A stretch of 8,675 bases of DNA from Verrucomicrobiota bacterium (lineage in GTDB: Bacteria > Verrucomicrobiota > Verrucomicrobiia > Limisphaerales > UBA8199). This document shows, piece after piece, positions 1-6,811 of this stretch (the stretch's first letter is position 1; each line of letters opens with the position of its first letter). The notes beneath the pieces were generated by a model. That model had not been told where the DNA came from. It made no database searches and saw nothing but the letters and a program-made list of their open reading frames with translations. The position numbers and the translations under genes are program-made. Location: positions 422-9,096 of the forward strand of contig JAPLUA010000071.1 in the NCBI GenBank assembly GCA_026397855.1, in the 5' to 3' direction.

Positions 1-1488
1 ACGCTGAAATTCCTGGCCGCACCCACTCTTTCCACAGCCGCCAACTACACCCTCAACGGCTCCGGCGTCCAGTCGGCTGCGGGCCTGCCCGCGACGGTCA
101 ACAGCCTGACTATTGCCAACACCGCGAACGTCTCCTTGAGCCAGGCCGAAGTGGTGAATGGCACCCTGGCGGTCAACGCGGGAGCAACGCTGGACTGCAA
201 CAGCTTCACCATCACGACGACCAACCCGCCATCTCTCAGCGGGGCTTTGACGATGGAAGTGACGAAGACCGGCGCGAATGCATTCGCCGGTTCCAAGCTG
301 ATACAAACAGCCAGCCCCACGCTCGTCTATGGTGGCACACTGACTGTGACCGCAGGCGGCCTTGCGCTGGCCGTGGGCGATACGATTCCGCTGTTTAGCG
401 CTGCGGGATATGCGGGTGCGTTCAGCTCGGTTACCGGGCCAGTCACTCCCGCGGGGCTCGCCAGGGACATCAGCCAGTTGACGGCCGGGACGGGTGGCAA
501 CATCACGTTTGCCTGCGACGGCACGCTGGCCGTTACCCTTGCCTCGCAGCAAAACGTCACCTGCAACGGCGGCAACAATGGCGGCATCACGGCCAACACC
601 GCCACGGGCGGCGGAGGGATCTACACCTACGCCATTGACGGCGTCAACTACCAGGCGGACGTTGCGTTCGGTAGTTTGACGGCCGGATCCTACACCCTGA
701 CGGCCAAAGACAGCCTGGGCTGTGTCAGCCCCGGGGTGCCGGTCCTCATCAGCCAGCCGGCTGCCCTCGTGGCCAGCGCGGGCGCCAGCAAGACGATTTG
801 TGCGGGCAGCTCGGTCGCGATCGGCGGCAGCCCCACCGCCAGCGGCGGCACGGGACCCTATGTCTGCCTCTGGTCTCCGACAACAGGCCTGGACAGCCCG
901 ACGAACGCCAACCCGAACGCCTCGCCGAGCAGCAGCACCCTCTATACCGTCACCGTGACCGACGCGAACGGCTGCGTCACCAGCTCTCAAGCCACCGTGA
1001 CGGTCAACCCCCTGCCAACGACCTCCGCGATCACGGGCCCGACCACAATCAACGCCAATGAAGCCGGCGTCCATTACTCGGTCAGTTTGACCAGCGGCTC
1101 AAGCTACGCGTGGACCGTGCCGACCGGCGCCAGCATCACTTCCGGCTCCAGCGGTCCGAATAACAATGAGATTGTTGTTACCTTTGGAACGAGCAGCGGC
1201 AACGTCGCGGCGGTTGAAACCTCCGCCGCGGGTTGCGCGGGCAGCCCGGTGTCGCTGGCCGTCACGATTCAGAGCCAGCTCCCGGTGACGATCACCGATA
1301 TCCTCGGCACATCCCTCAGCTATAGCGGCGGCGCCGGCACGAGGTTCATTCTGCTTTCCTCCCCGGCCGCAGACGCTCCGATGGGTGCCTGGGCGCCGGT
1401 AATGACCAACTCCGTTACTCCGGGAACATTCACGATTCCGGATGTCGGTTCGTCCACGCAGCTGTTCTATCGCATCCAAAGCGAGTGA
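1..1488 (+). CDS. Large secreted surface protein, C-terminal part (beta-solenoid, SprB repeat, PKD/Ig-like domains)
   Basis: The frame is open from the first base and stops at TGA 1486-1488, so 495 residues are visible and the true start lies upstream; the internal TTG at 136 is not a credible start. Residues 1-80 are low-complexity beta-solenoid. Residues about 80-180 form a closing module (GALTMEVTKTG, then YGGTLTV, GDTIPLFSAAGYAGAF). Residues about 184-254 match the SprB repeat seen in Bacteroidota gliding adhesins (CNGGNNGGI, YTYAIDG, LTAGSYTLTAKDSLGC). Residues about 259-337 form a PKD/Ig-like domain (TICAGSSVAIGG, YTVTVTDANGC), and 342-428 a second one (YAWTVPTGA, VVTFGT). The last ~60 residues form a module ending in FYRIQSE, similar to the end of the 1204-residue protein at 3107-6721. 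No sortase, PEP-CTERM or type IX sorting signal is recognisable. The likely role is extracellular adhesion or glycan binding; this is inferred from the architecture, and the ligand is unknown. Confidence 0.85.
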   Translation, partial: TLKFLAAPTLSTAANYTLNGSGVQSAAGLPATVNSLTIANTANVSLSQAEVVNGTLAVNAGATLDCNSFTITTTNPPSLSGALTMEVTKTGANAFAGSKLIQTASPTLVYGGTLTVTAGGLALAVGDTIPLFSAAGYAGAFSSVTGPVTPAGLARDISQLTAGTGGNITFACDGTLAVTLASQQNVTCNGGNNGGITANTATGGGGIYTYAIDGVNYQADVAFGSLTAGSYTLTAKDSLGCVSPGVPVLISQPAALVASAGASKTICAGSSVAIGGSPTASGGTGPYVCLWSPTTGLDSPTNANPNASPSSSTLYTVTVTDANGCVTSSQATVTVNPLPTTSAITGPTTINANEAGVHYSVSLTSGSSYAWTVPTGASITSGSSGPNNNEIVVTFGTSSGNVAAVETSAAGCAGSPVSLAVTIQSQLPVTITDILGTSLSYSGGAGTRFILLSSPAADAPMGAWAPVMTNSVTPGTFTIPDVGSSTQLFYRIQSE

Positions 1489-1565
1489 ACCTCTCCTGGC
1501 ATTCAACGATGAAGCCGGGCACGGATCCTTTGATCGGCTACTAGTCAGCCCTGTCTCGAATCAAC

Positions 1566-2912
1566 ATGAAGCCTCGCCTCCTGGCATTTACCGCTGTTGC
1601 ACTGGCAGCCGCAGCCCTGTCCCTGGCCCCCGCGCAAGCGGCCGACAGGCCCAACATTGTCTTCATACTCGCTGACGATCTGGGGATCGGCAATGTCAGC
1701 TGTTACGGCGCGGACAGCTTCAAAACGCCGAACATTGACGCGCTGGCGAAGAGCGGCATTCGGTTCGCCAATTGCTATGCCGCGCCGCTCTGCGGTCCGT
1801 CGCGGGCCATGCTGATGACGGGGCGCTACGCTTTCCGCACCGGCATGACCGGCAATGACAGCGGCGCGCTTCTCAATCCGGCTAACGAGATCATGATGCC
1901 CAAGGCGCTGAAGTCGGCCGGCTATGTGACAGCCCAGGCTGGCAAGTGGAGCCAGCTGCCGCTCCAGCCGGGGGATTGGGGATTCGACGAGTACCTCCGC
2001 TTCAAAGGCAGCGGCACGTATTGGAACACCCAGGACCGGGGCAAGAGCTATACGCTCAACGGCAAGGAGAAGCCGTTGGGAGATGGCGAATACCTGCCCG
2101 ACCTGATGCACAACTTCGTCGTGGACTTCATAACGCGCCACCAGAAGGAGCCGTTTTACGTTTATTACTCCATGGCGCACATCCACTCCGACATTCTGCG
2201 CACGCCCGACAGCGCGTCCGACAGCAAAGACCTTTTCACCGACAACATCGTCTATATGGACAAGCTGGTTGGGAAATTACTCGCTGAGCTTGACCGCCTC
2301 AAGCTGCGGGAGAACACGCTGGTGGTTTTTGCCGGCGACAATGGCACGGTTCCCGGAGAAACACCGCGCTCGACCGTCAACGGCAAGGTTCTATCCGGAC
2401 ACAAAGGCAGCATGCTGGAATGCGGCAGCCTCGTGCCCATGATCGCAAGCTGGCCGGGGAAGACCCCGGCGGGCAAGGTCTCCCATGACCTCCTGGATTT
2501 CAGCGATCACTTTCCCACCCTTGCGGAAGTGGCGGGAGCCAAGCTGCCCGCCGGCGTGGCGATTGACGGCAGGAGCTACCTGCCTCAACTGAGAGGGCAA
2601 ACCGGCACGCCGCGCGACTGGATCTTCGTGGAATTGGGCCGTCACTGGTATGTGCGGGACGCAGCCTGGAAATTGAACGAGGCAGCCGAACTATTTGACA
2701 TGAGCGGCGCGCCGTTCAAGGAGCCCCTCGTGGCCGCTAGCGCGCAAAACGGCCACGCCGCCACCGCCCGCAAGCGATTGCAGACTGTCCTGGACCAGCT
2801 TAACCCCGCCGGGGGCATTGTGGACCCGGGCGACGGTTCGGGCCGGCACGCCAAGAACGCAAGGAGCAATAAGAAGGCGAAGAAGGCCAAACAGGCAAAA
2901 CCTGCGGAATAG
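1566..2912 (+). CDS. Exported sulfatase of the formylglycine-dependent (arylsulfatase A-like) family
   Basis: 448 residues, typical of the family. The ATG at 1566 gives a clean Sec signal peptide (residues 1-25, cleavage near AQA|AD), so the enzyme is probably periplasmic or extracellular. Family motifs are in order: PNIVFILADDLG with metal ligands D37/D38; C76-G-P-S-R80, the formylglycine site that a maturase would oxidise; GYVTAQAGKW with K127; H205 (or H207) in MAHIHSD; GDNG with metal ligands D258/N259; and K280 in GHKGSMLECG. It should hydrolyse a sulfate ester, probably on a carbohydrate; the substrate cannot be read from sequence. The position after GKW, His in arylsulfatase A, is Ser129. 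The C-terminus is a basic Lys/Ala-rich tail (about 427-448). The gene starts 77 nt after the preceding surface-protein gene with no clear promoter or Shine-Dalgarno, so co-transcription is possible. No maturase is in the window. Confidence 0.95.
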   Translation: MKPRLLAFTAVALAAAALSLAPAQAADRPNIVFILADDLGIGNVSCYGADSFKTPNIDALAKSGIRFANCYAAPLCGPSRAMLMTGRYAFRTGMTGNDSGALLNPANEIMMPKALKSAGYVTAQAGKWSQLPLQPGDWGFDEYLRFKGSGTYWNTQDRGKSYTLNGKEKPLGDGEYLPDLMHNFVVDFITRHQKEPFYVYYSMAHIHSDILRTPDSASDSKDLFTDNIVYMDKLVGKLLAELDRLKLRENTLVVFAGDNGTVPGETPRSTVNGKVLSGHKGSMLECGSLVPMIASWPGKTPAGKVSHDLLDFSDHFPTLAEVAGAKLPAGVAIDGRSYLPQLRGQTGTPRDWIFVELGRHWYVRDAAWKLNEAAELFDMSGAPFKEPLVAASAQNGHAATARKRLQTVLDQLNPAGGIVDPGDGSGRHAKNARSNKKAKKAKQAKPAE

Positions 2913-2940
2913 CGCGGCGAGGAGCGCCGCCTGATTCCGC
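2904..2940 (+). terminator. Two-part GC-rich hairpin over the sulfatase stop codon, possible terminator
   Basis: GCGGAAT at 2904-2910 pairs perfectly with ATTCCGC at 2934-2940. Inside it, GCGGCG (2914-2919) pairs with CGCCGC (2925-2930) around a 5-nt loop, with a 3x3 internal loop between the stems. The sulfatase TAG (2910-2912) lies within it. Only a weak T-stretch follows (CGTTTCCCC), so it is not a textbook rho-independent terminator. It could instead act in mRNA 3' end stability. The pairing is seen directly; the function is inferred. Confidence 0.4.
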
Positions 2941-2976
2941 CGTTTCCCCACTATCCAGCACCGCAACTCCTTTTCT

Positions 2977-3004
2977 GCTGCCTCCGGCTGTGCCCGGGGG
3001 CAGC
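2977..3004. other. Strong intergenic hairpin (11-bp stem, 6-nt loop)
   Basis: Positions 2977-2987 (GCTGCCTCCGG) pair with 2994-3004 (CCGGGGGCAGC), with one T-G wobble, around the loop CTGTGC. It lies between the sulfatase and the large beta-solenoid gene, about 27 nt before the predicted promoter. No T-run follows on either strand, so a classic terminator is unlikely. It may be a rho-dependent or mRNA-end structure, or a copy of a dispersed palindromic element; the window alone cannot tell. Confidence 0.4.
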
Positions 3005-3030
3005 CTGCCTCTGTCCACACTTTATCCGAC

Positions 3031-3059
3031 ATGACAAAAACCGGCCATAAGGAGATAAT
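3031..3059 (+). promoter_or_regulatory. Predicted sigma70-like promoter for the 1204-residue beta-solenoid gene
   Basis: ATGACA (3031-3036, 5 of 6 to TTGACA) is followed after exactly 17 nt by GATAAT (3054-3059, 5 of 6 to TATAAT), in a locally AT-rich stretch of a GC-rich window. Transcription would begin near 3066, leaving an untranslated leader of about 40 nt before the ATG at 3107. The AAGGAG at 3049-3054 overlaps this element and is too far from the ATG to be its ribosome binding site. This is inferred from consensus match and position only. Confidence 0.5.
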
Positions 3060-3081
3060 CACTCGAACATCAAGAACTGAC

Positions 3082-3094
3082 TTAAGCGTCTTAA
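3082..3094. repeat. Small inverted repeat in the leader of the beta-solenoid gene
   Basis: TTAAG (3082-3086) and CTTAA (3090-3094) are perfect inverted arms around CGT. The repeat lies about 25 nt downstream of the predicted -10 box and 12 nt before the ATG at 3107. It could be a weak mRNA hairpin or a small operator half-site pair, but a 5-bp AT-rich arm can occur by chance. Confidence 0.2.
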
Positions 3095-3106
3095 TATGAA
3101 ATAGTT

Positions 3107-6100
3107 ATGAATACTAAACCCCTCATCAAAGCCATCCTCGCACTCGTCTCGACTATCCTCTGGTGCCACTCGGCCAACGCGGCATCCTACCTGTGGAACG
3201 TCGCTTCGCCCGGCGCTAACAACTGGAACGTCAACGCCAACTGGCTGCCCGGCACCGGCAACCCGGGCGCGGCGGATGCCGCCGTGTTTGGGACGGTTGG
3301 CATCTCGCCTGATGCGCTGACCGTCAACAATGTCGTGAGCGCCAACACGACCGTCACCTCGTTGACCTACACCAATACCGGGGTGGGCGCATGGCATGTC
3401 ACCCAGATTCCTGCCGGTACTACGTTGACTGTGAACGGGGCGACGGTGATGGGGAATACCGCCAATTCGGCCGTGACCACCGTTGCATTTACTGACGGGG
3501 GCACGCTGTGGTTGAACGGCAACCTGACCATGGGGAATGTGGGGGCAACGATAACCACCAGCACGGTTGATTTCTCCGGCCTCAGTAATTTCGTCTATAA
3601 CGCCGGCTCGGGAACCATATTGGCAGGCGCGGGGACCAGGAGCATGGTGGCCTGGAAACTTGCCGCGGTGAGCAACAGCATCACCGCTGCCACCATCAAT
3701 GACAATTCCCTCAACGTCAGCAGCAGCGGCACGGCCAACACCACACTCGGTGCTGGAACCAACATCTTCAACGTCGGCAGTTTTAATATCGGTTTTGGCA
3801 GAGGGAGGACAACGGTTTCGTTTCCCGTTGGCAGCACCGGCGGCGGTCTCCGCATCCGCGGGAGCGCTGGAACTGACGCCAGCGTTTGCAACATGACCCT
3901 GGGCAATCACAACACGAGCGGCAGCGGCAGCACCGCCGAAGGCACGCTTTCATTGAATGGCTATCCCGTGGACATCCGATTCGGAACGCTCTCTTTGGGC
4001 ATGTCCAGTTCGGGGCCCACGGTAAACTCCCCGGGGAACGGAAACGTCTCGTTTGATGCAGGCACGATCTACGCAAGCAATATCGTGATGGCTGTTTCCT
4101 CCGGCACCACGACTTTTGCGCAAGCCAACGGCACCATCACTGTTGGCGCCAGCGGCAGGTTAACCGTCGGCTCCGGGGGCATCTCCCTGGCCAGCCAAAG
4201 CGCCGCCTCCGGGGCCGCCTCCGGCACGCTCACGATTAACGGCGGCACGGTTATTTGCAGCAACAGCATCACCAAGGTGAGCGCCCTTGGGACGGGGACT
4301 ATCAATATGAGCAGCGGATTCCTGACGGTGGCGAGCGGGGTAATAGGGTCGGCCGCAATCCCGATTGACAGCCTGAGCATGGCGGATTCCACCCTCACGC
4401 TGGCCGTCATTGCGAACACCACCAATATGTTTGTGGGGAACTGGTGGACGAGCAGCACGACCAACAACACAATCAACATCAGCGCGCTTCCCACCATCCT
4501 GGCCTACCCGGCCCAGTTTCCGCTCGTCCGTTGCGCCTCTGGCGCCACTTCCGATTGCCTGCTTGGCAGCCTCCCGGCGGGCTACGCGGGCTACCTCTCA
4601 AAGTACATCGGCGGGGATTCAGTCGGCGCAGTTGACCTGGTGGTTACCAGCGGCCCGATTACGATCCGGCCGCTGGTGTGGAACGGCACCCCCACCGGTG
4701 ACTGGAACATCAGCACGGCCAATTGGCTCTATCTGGGAACTCCGACCGCCTACGCTCAGAACGACTTCGTGACTTTCGACGACACCGCCAGCGGAACCAG
4801 CACCGTCAATCTGACATCCGGCTTGACCCCCGCGACTATAACCGTCAGCAACACCACGAAGAACTACACGTTTAATGGCGCCGGCTCGCTCGACGGAGCG
4901 GCTTCTCTGGTCAAGGTCGGGAGCGGTCAACTCACCCTGGCCAATACCGGAACAAACACCTTTACTAACGGTGTCACTATCCTGAGCGGCAAGCTGTTGC
5001 TTGCCGGGAGCGCCGACCGGCTGCCGACAGGAGCTATCATAACGCTCGCCGATGTTCCGGACGCAATGCTCGACTTGAACAACCTGAACCAGACAATCCG
5101 CTCAATATACGGCGGTGGATATAATGGGGGCAATTTGAGCCTGGGTTCCGCCACGTTGACCGATTCCGGCTCGGGAAGCTACGGGGGCGTCATCAGCGGA
5201 ACAGGTCAATTGATCAAGACGAATCTGCCGGGATCCGCCGGTGGAACGCTCACGTTGACTAACGCAAACACCTACAGCGGCGGCACGATGATCGGCGGCT
5301 ATACCAACAACACCACGTTGGTCGTCGCGAACCAGACCGGCAGCGGCACCGGCAGCAGCTTCGTGCGTGTGCTGACCAACGGCAGCCTTTACTTTGGCAA
5401 TGGCGGTCCCGGCGGCAGCGTGGCTGCCGGCGTCATCACTAACGACGGCACCGTCCGGCTCAATCGCAGTGACGACTTCACCTTTACCAACATCATCGTG
5501 GGTGCGGGCAGCCTCCAAACAGCAAACGCCAACACCGTGACCATCACAGGCACCAATGGCTACGCCGGCGGAACGTCAATCACCTCGGGCAACTTGCGCA
5601 TCAGCAACCCAGGGGCTTTGAGCACCGGCCCCATCATCATCGGGAATGCCGCGCCTGGGGCGCTCCAACTGACCAGTGGAATCAGCGTCACAAATGCCTT
5701 GATCGTGGCCAGCAAGCCAGGCACCAGCGGCACGGCGCCAAACGTGGAGAATATCAGCGACAGCAATACCCTGACCGGCCCGATTTCACTCACCCAGAAC
5801 GGCGCGAGCGGTTGGCTGTTCTACGCGACGGCCGGTTATCTGCGCATCTCCGGGGCAATGACCCCCCTGAATGCCAGCCAGACCAGCCAGACTACGACGC
5901 GGACGCTTTGGTTGAGAGGGGACGCGATAGGCGAATGGAGCAGCAGAATTATTGATCCGGTGGGAGGGACCACCAACCTCACCCTGCGCAAGGATGGCCT
6001 GGGCACCTGGATTCTCTCTGGTGCCAACACCTACACCGCTCCCACGGTTGTGAGCAATGGGACCCTGCTCGTCAATGGCAGCCTCGCTCCCAGCAGCGTC

Positions 6101-6721
6101 GTGACGGTATGGGGTGGCACCTTGGGTGGGACTGGCCAGATCAACGGACCGGTCACGGTCAATCCCGAAGGCACGCTTGCGCCCGGCGCCTCGATCGGCA
6201 CGTTGACCATCAGCAACTCGCTCACATTGAACGGCACCACCGTCGTGGATGTAGCCCACACCGGCTGCGATAAGGTGGCCGGGATTGGCAGCCTGACGCT
6301 GGGAGGAACGCTGAAAGTGGTGGTCAATGGCACCCTCAACGGCAGTGAAGTCTTCAACCTGTTCGCCGCAACGAGCTATTCTGGCGACTTCACCTCGTAC
6401 GACCTCCCTACCCTCCCCGACCCGATGACCTGGAACACGACTTTGGTGCCGTCGCAGGGCATTCTCAAGATTGATGGCGGCGCCCCGCCGCAACCCCCGC
6501 AGCCTACCATTTCGCCGGTTACAATCTCCGGCACAAACCTGGTAGTTTCGGCCACCACGGTTTCCGGCGCAAGCTACGTGCTGCAATCGGCCACCAACCT
6601 GACCCCGACCGTCATCTGGAACAATGAGTCCACCAATGCCGGCACTGGCGGGACCTTGACTCTCAATGTCCCGATCGAACCGGGCAAGCCGCAGAAGTTC
6701 CTGCGCTTCTGGGCCTATTGA
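3107..6721 (+). CDS. Giant secreted protein with autotransporter-associated beta-strand repeats
   Basis: Complete, 1204 residues. The ATG at 3107 gives a signal peptide (MNTKPLIKAILALVSTI..., cleavage near ANA|AS at residue 25). Two modules with the pattern WN...W...NW occur at about 29-48 and 524-543, each opening a beta-solenoid stretch. Autotransporter-associated beta-strand repeats are recognisable near 600-632 (VKVGSGQLTLANTGTNTF), 700-730 (GTLTLTNANTYSGGT), 800-832 (NGYAGGTSITSGNLRIS) and 958-992 (RKDGLGTWILSGANTYTAP). A closing module spans about 1040-1122 (GTLKVVVNG, EVFNLFAATSYSGDF). A proline-rich linker (1127-1137) leads to a ~70-residue C-terminal module (GTNLVVSATTVSGASYVLQSA ... 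FLRFWAY is its span). No C-terminal beta-barrel translocator follows, so it is not a classical type V autotransporter. Likely an extracellular adhesin or scaffold. It has its own predicted promoter at 3031-3059. No Shine-Dalgarno precedes the ATG. Function beyond a surface role is unknown. Confidence 0.9.
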   Translation: MNTKPLIKAILALVSTILWCHSANAASYLWNVASPGANNWNVNANWLPGTGNPGAADAAVFGTVGISPDALTVNNVVSANTTVTSLTYTNTGVGAWHVTQIPAGTTLTVNGATVMGNTANSAVTTVAFTDGGTLWLNGNLTMGNVGATITTSTVDFSGLSNFVYNAGSGTILAGAGTRSMVAWKLAAVSNSITAATINDNSLNVSSSGTANTTLGAGTNIFNVGSFNIGFGRGRTTVSFPVGSTGGGLRIRGSAGTDASVCNMTLGNHNTSGSGSTAEGTLSLNGYPVDIRFGTLSLGMSSSGPTVNSPGNGNVSFDAGTIYASNIVMAVSSGTTTFAQANGTITVGASGRLTVGSGGISLASQSAASGAASGTLTINGGTVICSNSITKVSALGTGTINMSSGFLTVASGVIGSAAIPIDSLSMADSTLTLAVIANTTNMFVGNWWTSSTTNNTINISALPTILAYPAQFPLVRCASGATSDCLLGSLPAGYAGYLSKYIGGDSVGAVDLVVTSGPITIRPLVWNGTPTGDWNISTANWLYLGTPTAYAQNDFVTFDDTASGTSTVNLTSGLTPATITVSNTTKNYTFNGAGSLDGAASLVKVGSGQLTLANTGTNTFTNGVTILSGKLLLAGSADRLPTGAIITLADVPDAMLDLNNLNQTIRSIYGGGYNGGNLSLGSATLTDSGSGSYGGVISGTGQLIKTNLPGSAGGTLTLTNANTYSGGTMIGGYTNNTTLVVANQTGSGTGSSFVRVLTNGSLYFGNGGPGGSVAAGVITNDGTVRLNRSDDFTFTNIIVGAGSLQTANANTVTITGTNGYAGGTSITSGNLRISNPGALSTGPIIIGNAAPGALQLTSGISVTNALIVASKPGTSGTAPNVENISDSNTLTGPISLTQNGASGWLFYATAGYLRISGAMTPLNASQTSQTTTRTLWLRGDAIGEWSSRIIDPVGGTTNLTLRKDGLGTWILSGANTYTAPTVVSNGTLLVNGSLAPSSVVTVWGGTLGGTGQINGPVTVNPEGTLAPGASIGTLTISNSLTLNGTTVVDVAHTGCDKVAGIGSLTLGGTLKVVVNGTLNGSEVFNLFAATSYSGDFTSYDLPTLPDPMTWNTTLVPSQGILKIDGGAPPQPPQPTISPVTISGTNLVVSATTVSGASYVLQSATNLTPTVIWNNESTNAGTGGTLTLNVPIEPGKPQKFLRFWAY

Positions 6722-6760
6722 TATTGCGCCGCAACTTGCAAAGCAGGTTACGCTGAAGCA

Positions 6761-6783
6761 GGGGTGCCCTTTGGGGCATCCCC
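6761..6783. other. Intergenic hairpin before the pseudopilin gene
   Basis: GGGGTGCCC (6761-6769) pairs with GGGCATCCCC (6774-6783) around the loop TTTG. The stem has nine pairs with one bulged T at 6779. It lies 40 nt after the stop of the beta-solenoid gene and 28 nt before the pseudopilin ATG. No T-run follows, so it is either a non-canonical end for the upstream transcript or a leader structure of the pseudopilin mRNA. The pairing is seen; the role is not known. Confidence 0.35.
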
Positions 6784-6811
6784 GGGAAATAATGGGATTA
6801 GAACTGACACT

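Noticed and set aside
1545..2186. 213-codon open frame on the minus strand
   Set aside because: Antisense to the sulfatase N-terminal half, which is certain from its catalytic motifs.
3049..3054. AAGGAG as a Shine-Dalgarno
   Set aside because: It is more than 50 nt before the ATG at 3107 and no start codon lies at the right distance; it overlaps the predicted promoter.
3031..3099. 22-codon small ORF before the beta-solenoid gene
   Set aside because: Its ATG is part of the predicted -35 box, so it would not be on the transcript from that promoter; no ribosome binding site precedes it.
3107..3181. Lipoprotein signal using Cys20 of the beta-solenoid protein
   Set aside because: The residue before the Cys is Trp, which does not fit a lipobox; a standard signal peptidase site ANA|AS follows.
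3059..3910. 283-codon open frame on the minus strand
   Set aside because: Antisense to the start of the beta-solenoid gene; no signal, motif or start context supports it.
6764..6811. Upstream GTG as start of the pseudopilin
   Set aside because: It would put the start inside the 6761-6783 hairpin and add 16 residues before an already sufficient basic prepilin leader.
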